Assembly: GCF_005893125.1 (NCBI RefSeq)
Contig: NZ_VCJS01000033.1
Location: forward strand, 1-64,000
Length of the DNA: 64,000 nt
Reading direction: 5' to 3'
DNA from: Nonomuraea basaltis
GTDB taxonomy: Bacteria > Actinomycetota > Actinomycetes > Streptosporangiales > Streptosporangiaceae
Below, one piece after another: positions 1-8,414 of the stretch. The position numbers were made by a program, and so were the translations under genes. A model generated the notes under the pieces. That model saw only the letters and a list, made by a program, of their open reading frames with translations, searched no databases and was not told the DNA's origin. Each line of letters opens with the position of its first letter. Position 1 is the stretch's first letter.

Positions 1-329
1 GCCACGTCCGCCGCCCCTGCCGTTCCGCCCGCCGCCCCTGCCGTTCCGCCCGCAGCCTCGGCCGTTCCGCCCGCCACGTCCGCCGCCTCGCCTGGCGCGT
101 CCGTCCGGCGCACCTGCACCGAGCCGGGCCGGGCGGGCCGGATGCGCCAGGGGCGGCCCGTGGAGGCGGTGAGCATTCCGTGCAGCGGCGCCCGCAGGTG
201 CGGGCCGTCCGCGTCGCGGCGGCGCAGGCACACCTCGGGTCCGCCCGCACCCGCCACGACCTCGACCAGCTTCCCGCCCGGCTCGCCGATGGCGGCCACG
301 ACGTCCGCCCCGGACACCGTGGGCGTCAT
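1..329 (-). CDS. Unrecognised protein, cut by the left window edge
   Basis: Reading the minus strand from an ATG at 329 gives an open frame to base 1, about 109 residues, without a stop. The ATG overlaps the stop of the preceding glycosidase-like gene (ATGA), so it continues the same operon. The N-terminus starts MTPTVSGADVVAAIG and shows no signal peptide. The last visible 20-30 residues are a low-complexity Ala/Gly/Thr repeat encoded by 21-bp units. I do not recognise the family; its position at the end of a pectin/rhamnogalacturonan operon suggests a role with the neighbouring glycosidases, but that is inference only. Confidence 0.55.
   Translation of the reverse strand, partial: MTPTVSGADVVAAIGEPGGKLVEVVAGAGGPEVCLRRRDADGPHLRAPLHGMLTASTGRPWRIRPARPGSVQVRRTDAPGEAADVAGGTAEAAGGTAGAAGGTAGAADV
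10..72. repeat. Three 21-bp tandem repeats inside a coding frame
   Basis: Units 10-30 and 31-51 are identical and 52-72 differs at a few positions. On the minus strand each encodes a 7-residue Gly-Gly-Thr-Ala-(Gly/Glu)-Ala-Ala unit, so the frame is kept. Further related bases follow toward 93. This looks like a linker that can expand or contract by slippage. Confidence 0.7.
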
Positions 330-1333
330 CGGCGCCGCCGCAGCCGGATGGCCTGGCCGGGCGTTCCCGGCAGGGGCACGGTCAGCGTCCCTCCCTCCCG
401 CACTCCGAGCGACGCCACCGTCATCTCCCACGTGTCGATCACCTCGACCTCGTATCGTCCCGGCGGCACGTCGTACTCCCGCTGCGGAAAGCGGTGCTCC
501 CCGCAGAACTCCAGGTAGAACTCGCCCGCCACCTCCAGCATCGGCGCGTCCCTGTCCCGGTAGCGCGCCTCCTCGGGCGTCCCGGCGAGAAACCGCCGCA
601 GCAGCGCCAGCCGGGGCACCGCCGCGCCCACCAGCGTGCCCCCGTCCCGAGACCAGGTCAGCCCGTCCTCGTCCACGTACGACTCCCCGTGCGTCACCAA
701 CCGCCGGCGCACCGCCCCGTCCCACGCCTGGGCCACGACCTCCTCGGCGGTCAGGCTCAGCCACGGGTCGTCCGCGTCGCCCTCGTATCCGCACATGTCC
801 ATCAACACCGGCTTGTGGTGGTCCCGCGTCCGCACCCAGGCGTCCCGCGGGCCGGCCGCCCGGACGCTGCCGTGCGTGAACGGGCGCCGCCACAGCAGCG
901 GCGACCCGGCCTCGACCGTGATCGACAACGGATGGTGTCCGGGGTCCTCCTCGGCCACGAGGTTGGCGAGGCGTACCCAGTCATGCTCGGAAATGTCGGG
1001 AAAAGGGGATGGGTCAGTCGTCAGCGACCACCACACGTTCGGGTGCGCGGCCAGCCGGGGGACCACCTCCTCCAGGTAGCGGGCCGCCGCCTCGACCTCC
1101 GCGACGCCCTCATCCGGATGCAGGAGCACCAGCTCGGCCGTCACGCCGATCCCGGCCAGTTCCGCCACCCGCTCCTCCAGCGAGTCCAGCGGGCATCGGG
1201 TGGCGGACGCCGCCATCCTGACCCGGTCGAACGGCGACGACTCCAGCGTGGCGAGCGTCCGCGCGCGCCGCTTCTCACCTTGCAGGTGCCAGCCGAGCGC
1301 CGTGGTCGCCATCGAAACGTTGATCATCGGCAT
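326..1333 (-). CDS. DUF4038-type glycosidase paralogue lacking the catalytic glutamates
   Basis: This 335-residue protein aligns along its whole length with the barrel part of the gene just upstream, but has no N-terminal DUF5060-like domain. The upstream copy has WWSAANEYDF (acid/base Asn-Glu of clan GH-A enzymes) and KPVVIDEISYEG (nucleophile Glu); here the same places read WWSLTTDPSPF (about residues 101-111) and KPVLMDMCGYEG (about 174-185). The acid/base Glu is Asp and the nucleophile Glu is Met, so classical hydrolysis is unlikely. The later GHGESY/THGESY and RYEVEVIDTWEM segments are kept. The start is ATG at 1333, or 1327, which overlaps the previous stop as ATGA. It may bind sugar or be a decaying duplicate. 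Confidence 0.75.
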   Translation of the reverse strand: MPMINVSMATTALGWHLQGEKRRARTLATLESSPFDRVRMAASATRCPLDSLEERVAELAGIGVTAELVLLHPDEGVAEVEAAARYLEEVVPRLAAHPNVWWSLTTDPSPFPDISEHDWVRLANLVAEEDPGHHPLSITVEAGSPLLWRRPFTHGSVRAAGPRDAWVRTRDHHKPVLMDMCGYEGDADDPWLSLTAEEVVAQAWDGAVRRRLVTHGESYVDEDGLTWSRDGGTLVGAAVPRLALLRRFLAGTPEEARYRDRDAPMLEVAGEFYLEFCGEHRFPQREYDVPPGRYEVEVIDTWEMTVASLGVREGGTLTVPLPGTPGQAIRLRRRR

Positions 1334-2725
1334 CCCACCCTCGTCATCCGGAGTGCCAGGTACGGCCGCCGCGGCAGCGCCACCCGCACCCGGTCCCGGT
1401 GCACCCCGTCCACCGAGGTGATCGTCATGTTCCAGGCGTCGATCAGCTCGACCTCGTAGCCGTGGCCGGGCGGCAGCTCGGCCGTGACGTGGGCCGGTTG
1501 CCGCCGCCCCAGGTAGCGCAGGACGGTCCCGTCGCGGCGCTCCTCCATGATCGTGCGCAGGAACGCGATCCTGGCCGGGCTCTCCCCGCGCAGCGTGCCG
1601 CCGTTGCCGATCCACGGCCGTCCCTGCCCGCCGGTCATCGACTCGCCGTGCCCGACGTACCCGCCGCGCACCATGCCCTCCCAGAACCGGTCCACCAGCT
1701 CGGGGCCGGAGACGTTGCCCCAGCGCTTGCCGATGTTCCCCTCGTACGAGATCTCGTCGATCACCACCGGCTTGGGGCAGGCCAGCAGCCAGGAGCCGGT
1801 CAGGGTGGCGTCCCAGTGCTGGATGCTCTGGTGCGTCACCCAGGGTTTGGTGAAGTCGTACAGGGTCGCCACCTCGTACATCCGCGTCCCGTTGTGGATC
1901 GAGCGCAGGTGCTCGTACGGGTCCAGCCGCTGGATCGTGCGCAGGATGTCGTCCCAGTCGGCCACGTTCTTGGCCCGGTTGAAGTCGTACTCGTTGGCGG
2001 CCGACCACCACACGTTGCGGTACGCGGCCAGCCGGGCGATGACGTACCGCAGGTAGGCGTGGTCGGTGTCGCGGCCCATGTCCTCCACGCCGCGCAGGCC
2101 CCCGTCGTACGGGTGGAAGAGGATCACGTCGGCCTCCACCCCGATGTCGCACAGGTCCCGCACCCGCGCCTCCAGGTGGCGGAAGAACGCCGGGTCGAAC
2201 CGGGTCTTGTCCAGCCCGTGGGGGTCCTCGCCGGCGAACGGCACGAGAGGCGGCTTCATCTGCCCGGTCGGCAGCACGCACATGCGCAGCTTGTTGAACG
2301 GCGAGGCCGCGAGCGTGCGCAGAGTGTCGCGCTCGCCCGACTCGTCCAGGTCGTGCGTCCAAGTGGTAGCAGGTCGTGCCGAACGGCAGGTACGGCGTCC
2401 CGTCCGCATACGAGAACCCCGTCCCCACGGCCCGCACCGGACCATGGTTGCCCGGCCCCGCGGGCGTCACCTCGAAGCCTCCGGAACGACCATCCAGCTC
2501 GTTCACGTTGCTCACCGTCGTGAACCGCCACGGGCCCATCGCGTCCGGCATGAACCGGACGCGGTAGACGCCGTCCCCGTCGTAGAAGCCCTCGGCCTCC
2601 ACGACGCGGTTGCGGTACTGGTACCGGGCCGACAGCCGCACCTCCGCGAACGGATTGCCGCCGTCGGGCCCGGCCAGCTCGATCTCGTGGACGCCCCAGC
2701 GCTCCACGGACGGGGGATGGGTCAC
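1324..2725 (-). pseudogene. DUF5060/DUF4038-type glycoside hydrolase with one-base frameshift
   Basis: The gene starts at GTG 2725, overlapping the upstream stop (GTGA). The first ~121 residues form a DUF5060-like beta-sandwich ending in PFGTTCYH. The frame then breaks: an extra base in the CACTTGG run near 2361-2362 shifts the barrel, which continues one frame over as WTHDLDESGERDTLRTL and ends at TGA 1324. Removing one base restores a ~466-residue protein with catalytic Glu in WWSAANEYDF (~245) and VIDEISYEG (~324). Family members act on plant-type glycans; no signal peptide is visible, so imported oligosaccharides are the likely substrate. Whether this is real decay or a sequencing error cannot be told from the bases. 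Confidence 0.8.
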
Positions 2726-4152
2726 CAGTCCTTCCCGGCTTCGGCCTGCGCCTTGATGTAGGCGGGGATGTCCTGCCGCTCGGCCACGGTCAGCGACTGC
2801 TCCGGCGTCATGCCGTCGCGCAGGACGTGCTGGCGGAACACCTGCCACAGCGGCAGGTCCCAGTACTCGGTGTTCTGGTAGTTCGTCACCGTGGCGTTCT
2901 CGCCCCAGTACACGGCCGAGGTGTCGATCTTCGCCAGCTCCGGGACGCTCTTGCCGAAGCTCGACACGACGCCCTCGGTCTGCAGGACCGCCTTGATGCC
3001 CTGGCTGGACAGCTCCGTCTGACCCTCCTCGGACACCAGCCACTTCACGATCGCGAGGGCCTGCTCCTTCTTCGCCGAGGCCGGCGGGATGAACGCGGCA
3101 CGCACGTTCGGCTGGTAGACCGCCTTCGAGCCGGACTCGAGCACCGGCACCGCCGAGACGCCGATGTCGACGCTCTTCGCCGACTCGGCGAACGACTCCT
3201 CGTCGCCGTCCTCGATGAACAGCTCGCGGCCGGCGTACATGTTCAGCCTGGACAGCGTCTCGACCGCCATGGCCAGGCGGCCCGGCCTGCTCATGTCGCC
3301 CTTGAGGAAGTCGTTCACGGTGGTGAACTCGTTGCGGGGGATCGTCAGGAACCGGTACAGGCTCTCCACCTGCTGCTTCCAGCCGTCACCGGTGATGCTC
3401 ACCTTGACGTCCCCGGGCTCGGGCTCCTCGCTCGTCGTCGGCTGGAACGGGTAGAGCCCGAGCTGGTTGAACTCCAGGTACTGGTCGGGGTGCTGCATGT
3501 AGCCCTTGTAGTGGTCCAGGCCGTCGTCCCTGGTCAGGCGCTTGGCCAGCTGGTACGCCGCGTCGTACGTCATGCCGGGCTGGGGGTGCGGCACGCGGAA
3601 CTTGTCGAAGATCTTCTTGTTGTAGAGCAGCAGGTGCTCGTCGATGAACAGCGGCACCCCGTACACGCCGCCGTCGGAGCGTGACCTGACCAGCTCGACC
3701 GCGGCCTTGTTGAGCGTGCCCAGGTCGATGCCGGCCTGCTGCAGTGCCAGCGTGAGGTCGCCGACCCAGCCCAGCGGCTCCAGGTCCCGGTCGATGCGGG
3801 TGCGCGGGTCGTCGATGATGATGTCGGGGACGACGCCGGCCTTCTTGATGTCCTCGTAGCGGATCGGGAGGTCCCACGTCGCGTACTTGATCTTGACGTT
3901 GGGGAACGCGGCGCGCAGCTTGTTGCCGATGACCTCGTCGAAGACCCTCGTACCCTGCCGGCTGTCGTCGACGCTCCCCTCGAACGGCTTGTAGTTGGCG
4001 GCGAAGACGAACAGCTCGTCGTCGCAGACGCTGAACGGCTTGTTGTACTTGTTCGGGATGTCGGTGCACGCGGCAGCGGCGGCGCCGGCGGGAACGGTGA
4101 TCACGGTTGCCGCGAGCGCGAGCAGCGCGAGGGCCTTGGACCCGGCGATCAT
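2722..4152 (-). CDS. Family-1-like extracellular solute-binding protein
   Basis: A 476-residue secreted protein. ATG 4152 is preceded by AAGGAGG and overlaps the preceding stop (ATGA); it gives a signal peptide MIAGSKALALLALAATV followed by Ala-rich cleavage sites near a Cys (AAAAAC, a poor lipobox). The mature part has the two-lobe binding-protein pattern, with GVYGVPLFIDEHLLLYNKK in the hinge region and AIVKWLVSEEGQTELSSQG near the C-terminus. No MalFG-type permeases lie beside it; the only importer in this operon is the Opp-type one with its own family-5 binding protein. It may supply another transporter or deliver ligand to the neighbouring surface enzymes. Confidence 0.85.
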   Translation of the reverse strand: MIAGSKALALLALAATVITVPAGAAAAACTDIPNKYNKPFSVCDDELFVFAANYKPFEGSVDDSRQGTRVFDEVIGNKLRAAFPNVKIKYATWDLPIRYEDIKKAGVVPDIIIDDPRTRIDRDLEPLGWVGDLTLALQQAGIDLGTLNKAAVELVRSRSDGGVYGVPLFIDEHLLLYNKKIFDKFRVPHPQPGMTYDAAYQLAKRLTRDDGLDHYKGYMQHPDQYLEFNQLGLYPFQPTTSEEPEPGDVKVSITGDGWKQQVESLYRFLTIPRNEFTTVNDFLKGDMSRPGRLAMAVETLSRLNMYAGRELFIEDGDEESFAESAKSVDIGVSAVPVLESGSKAVYQPNVRAAFIPPASAKKEQALAIVKWLVSEEGQTELSSQGIKAVLQTEGVVSSFGKSVPELAKIDTSAVYWGENATVTNYQNTEYWDLPLWQVFRQHVLRDGMTPEQSLTVAERQDIPAYIKAQAEAGKDW

Positions 4153-5324
4153 GAAGCCTCCTTCGAGGGCGCGTAACCGCACTGGCGCACGACATTCCGC
4201 CGGACGCCGTTCTTGAATTCAGTGATGGTGTGCTCCGGGTAATTCGACAAAAGGCCCACCCCGTCACGGAGATACTGCTCGTTGAAGACGACGTGCCGGA
4301 TGTTGTTGCGGTTGTAGGAATAGACCATGTGGACGTAGCCGTCCCCGGTCTGGGTCAGCAGCGGGTAGGTGAACTGCGGGCCCGACTGCGCCTCCACGTC
4401 GGCCGTGTGCTCCCATGTACGCCCCTTGTCGGGCGACAGCGACAGCCGCATGGGGGAGCGGTGCTCGACCCAGGGGTTGTAGGCCAGCACCAGCTTGCCG
4501 CTGTCCAGCTTGAGCGCGGCGATGCGCGAGTTCGGGTTGCCGATGGGCTCGGCCACGGGCGCGCTCCAGGTGCGCGCGAAGTCCTTCGACTCGCTCCGGT
4601 AGATCGCGCCGTCGCCGGTGCGCATGTAGGCGATCAGCCGCCCCGGCTCGACCTCCGCCACCGTGGGCTGGATCGAGCCCTTCGGCGTGCGGATCCAGCT
4701 CCCATGCTCCTCGGGGTAGGCCTTCCACGAGCTCATGTCCGGGCTGAAGACGTAGAAGCCGGAGCTGAAGGCCTCCTCGTCGTAGATCGGCAACAGCACC
4801 TCGCCGTTGGACATGCGGATGGCGTTGGTGCCGGTCATCCACCCCCACTCCTCGCGGATCCAGGAGGGGGCGCTCCAGGTGTGGCCGTCGTCGTCGGAGG
4901 TGATCAGCCGGATCCCGGCCTGCTCCCACCCGTGCCCCGCGATCGTCACGAAGAACAGGTAGAGGCGCTTGCCGTCCGACCACAGGATCGGGTTGCCGTC
5001 GGCCTTGCCCGGCTCGTCGAACACGACCTCGGGCTTGGACCAGGTCCGCTTGCCCGCGGCCAGGCGCGACAGGTAGAGCGCCTGGTCCGAGGAGCCCTCG
5101 TTGGTCCCTCCGTAGTAGACGGTCAGCAGGTCGCCCTGCGGCGCCTGCGCCAGCGACGCGGAGTGCACCCTGCGGACGGCGGGGTCGGGGGCGGCCACGT
5201 CCTGGCGGCAGGCGTACGAGCCGGTGGGTTCCACCACCACCTCGCCTGTGTCCGCCGAAAGGTACGGCACCGCTCCCACGGTCACCGCGAGCGCGCCGTA
5301 TAAAACGCTCTGCCGGAATTTCAT
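4149..5324 (-). CDS. Secreted sialidase-fold (BNR/Asp-box) protein
   Basis: 391 residues with an N-terminal signal peptide (MKFRQSVLYGALAVTVGAVP). Asp-boxes SDDDGHTWSAP and SPDKGRTWEH mark a six-bladed sialidase-type propeller. It overlaps its neighbours by 4 nt on both sides (ATGA), so it is in the same operon. Automated annotation would call it exo-alpha-sialidase, but no sialic-acid catabolic gene is visible in the window and the rest of the operon is pectin/rhamnogalacturonan related. A glycosidase or lyase acting on rhamnogalacturonan side chains is at least as likely; that is inference. Confidence 0.85.
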   Translation of the reverse strand: MKFRQSVLYGALAVTVGAVPYLSADTGEVVVEPTGSYACRQDVAAPDPAVRRVHSASLAQAPQGDLLTVYYGGTNEGSSDQALYLSRLAAGKRTWSKPEVVFDEPGKADGNPILWSDGKRLYLFFVTIAGHGWEQAGIRLITSDDDGHTWSAPSWIREEWGWMTGTNAIRMSNGEVLLPIYDEEAFSSGFYVFSPDMSSWKAYPEEHGSWIRTPKGSIQPTVAEVEPGRLIAYMRTGDGAIYRSESKDFARTWSAPVAEPIGNPNSRIAALKLDSGKLVLAYNPWVEHRSPMRLSLSPDKGRTWEHTADVEAQSGPQFTYPLLTQTGDGYVHMVYSYNRNNIRHVVFNEQYLRDGVGLLSNYPEHTITEFKNGVRRNVVRQCGYAPSKEAS

Positions 5325-6373
5325 CGCGTGCCAATCTCCAGATATTTGATGGTTTTCCGTAGATAAGAGAAGGCGATATGGAGACGGCCGCCGCCGTCGA
5401 TGACGCTCGGATAGGAATAGCCGAGCTCGTTCTGCCAGTACTCACGGTCGTAGTCCTGGAGGACGTGCCGGTACGGCCAGCTCACGCCGCCGTCGTCCGA
5501 CACCGCGAGCACCAGCGGGGTGCGCAGGGCCTTCCTGCGCCGCTCCCCGTTCTTGGTCACCCATCGGAACTGGCCGCGCTCCAGGCTCGCGTCGTTGTAG
5601 ACGAGCGCGAGCCGTCCGTCCCCGAGCCTCGTGAGCTGGACGGAGGAGTCGTTGTTCGGCAGCCCGGTCCGCTCCGGGGCGGCCCACGAGCGGCCGTCGG
5701 CCGAGGCCGAGGCGTGGATGCGGCCCGCCCGCCGGTCCCTGAACATCGCCAGCAGGCTCCCGTCAGGGCGCTCCGCGATCGTCATCTGCACCAGGTCGGC
5801 GCTGCCGGGAACCGGGTGCTCCTTCCACGTGCGCCCGCCGTCGTCGGTGACCTTGACGACGCTGCGGTCGCCGGAGCCCCCGCAGTGGTAGGCGGGCAGC
5901 AGCCAGGTCCCGTCGCCGAGGATCAGCGGAGGGTGCCGGACGAAGATCCCGGGCTCGGCGAAGAGCACGCGCGGCTCGCCCCACGTCCGTCCACCGTCCG
6001 CCGACGTCCGGGCCACGACGTGCGCCGTCGTCTGGTCGTACGGCTCGCTGGAGGTGTGCAGCAGCCACACCAGCCCGCCGTCGTCGAACAGCACCGGGTT
6101 CTGCTCGCTGCGCTCCGGGTCGGCCGCGATGACCTCGGGCGGGTCCCAGCGGTCGCCGGCCAGCCGGGCGAGCACGACGTTCGTGCCCGGATGGCCCTCC
6201 TCGGGGCCGCTGAACCAGGCGCAGAGCAGGTCGCCGTCGGGCGTGCGCAGCAGGTTGGCCGCGTGGTTGTCATCGTGGTTTCCCGGGCCGTGCGGCGCGG
6301 GGAGCAGCGCCTCGCGCGCGCCGGGCAGCATGGCGGACGGGCGCACGATGCCGTCGAAACGCGGGTCCGTCAT
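5321..6373 (-). CDS. Cytoplasmic sialidase-fold (BNR/Asp-box) protein
   Basis: 350 residues, no signal peptide, same fold class as its downstream neighbour. Asp-boxes are SADGGRTWGEP, TDDGGRTWKEHP and SDDGGVSWPY; NHDDNHAANLLRTPDG near residue 33 and GYSYPSVIDGGGRLHIAFS near the end are typical of the unassigned sialidase-like families found in plant-glycan loci. ATG 6373 overlaps the end of the ABC ATPase gene. It is probably an intracellular partner of the secreted paralogue, acting on imported oligosaccharides. The substrate is not deducible from sequence alone. Confidence 0.85.
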   Translation of the reverse strand: MTDPRFDGIVRPSAMLPGAREALLPAPHGPGNHDDNHAANLLRTPDGDLLCAWFSGPEEGHPGTNVVLARLAGDRWDPPEVIAADPERSEQNPVLFDDGGLVWLLHTSSEPYDQTTAHVVARTSADGGRTWGEPRVLFAEPGIFVRHPPLILGDGTWLLPAYHCGGSGDRSVVKVTDDGGRTWKEHPVPGSADLVQMTIAERPDGSLLAMFRDRRAGRIHASASADGRSWAAPERTGLPNNDSSVQLTRLGDGRLALVYNDASLERGQFRWVTKNGERRRKALRTPLVLAVSDDGGVSWPYRHVLQDYDREYWQNELGYSYPSVIDGGGRLHIAFSYLRKTIKYLEIGTR

Positions 6374-7416
6374 GTGCTCACCTCACGTACGTCAGGGTCC
6401 GCGAGCTCCGGCACGCCGCGCAGCTCCAGTTCCCCGGCGAAGTGGCAGGCCACGCTGCGCCCTCGGACCTCGCGCAGCGGCGGCACGTCCGTGCGGCACA
6501 CGTTCTTCGCGTAAACGCACCGCGGATGGAACGGGCACCCGGGCGGCGGATGCGCCGGGTCGGCGATGTCGCCGAGCAGCTTGATCCGCTCGCGGTGCCG
6601 CTTGGCGGCCGGGTCGGGGTCGGGCACCGCCGACAGCAGCGCCTCGGTGTAGGGGTGCAGCGGCCGCTCGTAGAGCTCCTCGGTCGGGCCCTGCTCGACC
6701 ACCCGCCCCAGGTACATGACCGCGACCACGTCCGCGACGTGCTCGATGATGCTCAGGTCGTGGCTCACGAACAGGTAGGCCAGGCCCGACTCCTCCCGCA
6801 GGTCGGCCAGCAGGTTGAGGATCTGGGCGCGGACCGAGACGTCCAGCGCGCTCACCGCCTCGTCCGCGACCACCAGCCGGGGCTCCAGGGCCAGCGCCCG
6901 GGCGATGCCGACCCGCTGCCGCTCGCCGCCGCTGAAGGCGTGCGGGTAGCGGCCGGCGTACTCGGGGCGCAGGCCCACGCGGTCGAGCAGCTCGCCCACG
7001 CGCGCGTCGATCTCGTCCTTCGTCCCCCACTTGTGCGCCCGCATCGGCTCGCCGATGATCTCGCGCAGCGTCTTGCGCGGGTTGAGCGACGAATGCGGGT
7101 CCTGGAAGATCATCCGCACCTGCGCCCGGTAGGGCTTGAGCTCCTTCTCCCCGAGCCCGGCCACGTCGATCACCGAGCCGTCCGGCCACCGGTAGAGCAT
7201 GCGCCCGCCGGTCGGGTCGTGCGCCCGCACGATGCACCGGCCCAGCGTGGTCTTGCCACAGCCGGACTCGCCGACCAGGCCCAGCGTGCTGCCCGCGGCG
7301 ATGCTCAGGTCCACGTGGTCGACGGCCCTGACCGCACCGACCTGCCGGCCCAGCAGGCCGCTGCGGACCGCGAAGTGCTTGGTCAGCCCCTCGATCTCGA
7401 GCAGTGGCCCGGTCAC
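6370..7416 (-). CDS. Oligopeptide/oligosaccharide ABC transporter ATP-binding protein (OppF/DppF type)
   Basis: 348 residues from GTG 7416, which overlaps the previous stop as GTGA and follows AGGAGGTGAACGC, a strong ribosome binding site. Walker A GESGCGKTT, Q-loop FQDPHSSLNP, signature FSGGERQR, Walker B LVVADEAVSALD and H-loop FVSHD are all present. The C-terminal GCPFHPRC cysteine segment is the oligopeptide-transporter C-terminal domain. It energises, with the OppD-type subunit, the two permeases encoded immediately upstream. Context suggests import of pectin or rhamnogalacturonan oligosaccharides rather than peptides. Confidence 0.95.
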   Translation of the reverse strand: MTGPLLEIEGLTKHFAVRSGLLGRQVGAVRAVDHVDLSIAAGSTLGLVGESGCGKTTLGRCIVRAHDPTGGRMLYRWPDGSVIDVAGLGEKELKPYRAQVRMIFQDPHSSLNPRKTLREIIGEPMRAHKWGTKDEIDARVGELLDRVGLRPEYAGRYPHAFSGGERQRVGIARALALEPRLVVADEAVSALDVSVRAQILNLLADLREESGLAYLFVSHDLSIIEHVADVVAVMYLGRVVEQGPTEELYERPLHPYTEALLSAVPDPDPAAKRHRERIKLLGDIADPAHPPPGCPFHPRCVYAKNVCRTDVPPLREVRGRSVACHFAGELELRGVPELADPDVREVST

Positions 7417-8414
7417 GCGTTCACCTCCTGCTCGTCGTAGAGGAGGCAGGAGACCTCGCGCTCGTCTACCGGGACCCGGCGCGGCGTGACCGTCTCGCAC
7501 CGCCCCGCCAGGACGCTGTCGCAGCGCGGATGGAACGCGCACCCGCCGGGCCGCGCGTACGGCGGCGGCACCATGCCCTTGATCGCCGTCAGCCGGGTCC
7601 GCGCCGCCCGCCCCAGCCGGGGCATCGACCGCAGCAGCGCCTGCGTGTAGGGGTGCCGGGGAGCGCTCAGCACCTGCTCGGCGGGGCCGTACTCGACGAC
7701 CCGGCCCAGGTACATGACCGCCATGCTGTCGGCCACCTGCGCGGCCACCCCGAGGTCGTGCGTGATCAGCATGATCGCCATGCCTAAGTCCTCCTGGAGG
7801 TCGGCCAGCAGGTCGAGGATCTGCGCCTGGGTGGTCACGTCCAGCGCGGTCGTCGGCTCGTCGGCGATCAGCAGGCCCGGCCGGCACGACAGCGCCATCG
7901 CGATCATCGCCCGCTGCCGCATCCCGCCGCTCAGCTCGAAGGGGTACGCGTCCACCCGCCGCTGCGGCATGGGGATGCCGACCCGGTCCAGCAGGTCGAT
8001 CGCGCGCCGGCGGGCCTCGGCCTTGCCGGCGTTCTCGTGCAGCCGCACCGCCTCGACGATCTGGCTGCCGATCGTGTGCACCAGGCTCAGCGACGCCATC
8101 GGCTCCTGGAACACCATCGCGATGTCCCGCCACCTGACCTGCCGCAGCAGCTTCCGGTTCGCGCCGACCAGCTCGACCGGGCCGTCGCCCCGGTGCAGCG
8201 TGATCCGCCCGCCCATGATCCGGCCCGGCGGGTCCACCAGGCGCAGGATCGAGCGGGCCATCACACTCTTCCCGCAGCCCGACTCGCCGACGATGGCGAG
8301 CGTCTCACCTTTGCGCACCCGCAGGTCCACGCCGTCCACCGCGCGCACGTCGCCGTCCTCGAGCAGGAAATGGGTACGCAGGTCCTCGATCTCAAGCAAC
8401 ACGTCTGCGGGCAC
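7413..8414 (-). CDS. ABC transporter ATP-binding protein (OppD/DppD type)
   Basis: 333 residues from GTG 8414, overlapping the end of the permease gene by 23 nt. It has Walker A GESGCGKS, Q-loop FQEPMASLS, signature LSGGMRQR, Walker B LLIADEPTTALD and H-loop LITHDLG, then the C-terminal Cys segment CAFHPRCDSVLAGRC of the oligopeptide-type subfamily. It forms a heterodimeric motor with the OppF-type subunit encoded next. An in-frame GTG five codons downstream (before TTGCTTGAG) is an alternative start. Confidence 0.95.
   Translation of the reverse strand: MPADVLLEIEDLRTHFLLEDGDVRAVDGVDLRVRKGETLAIVGESGCGKSVMARSILRLVDPPGRIMGGRITLHRGDGPVELVGANRKLLRQVRWRDIAMVFQEPMASLSLVHTIGSQIVEAVRLHENAGKAEARRRAIDLLDRVGIPMPQRRVDAYPFELSGGMRQRAMIAMALSCRPGLLIADEPTTALDVTTQAQILDLLADLQEDLGMAIMLITHDLGVAAQVADSMAVMYLGRVVEYGPAEQVLSAPRHPYTQALLRSMPRLGRAARTRLTAIKGMVPPPYARPGGCAFHPRCDSVLAGRCETVTPRRVPVDEREVSCLLYDEQEVNA

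Noticed and set aside
326..3043. A 905-residue minus-strand ORF
   Set aside because: It joins antisense sequence, the N-terminus of one glycosidase, an out-of-frame stretch and the next glycosidase. Domain continuity shows two genes, the first frameshifted.
4149..6373. Sialic acid catabolism locus
   Set aside because: Only the fold suggests it; no sialic acid lyase, kinase or epimerase is present and the neighbours are pectin-related.
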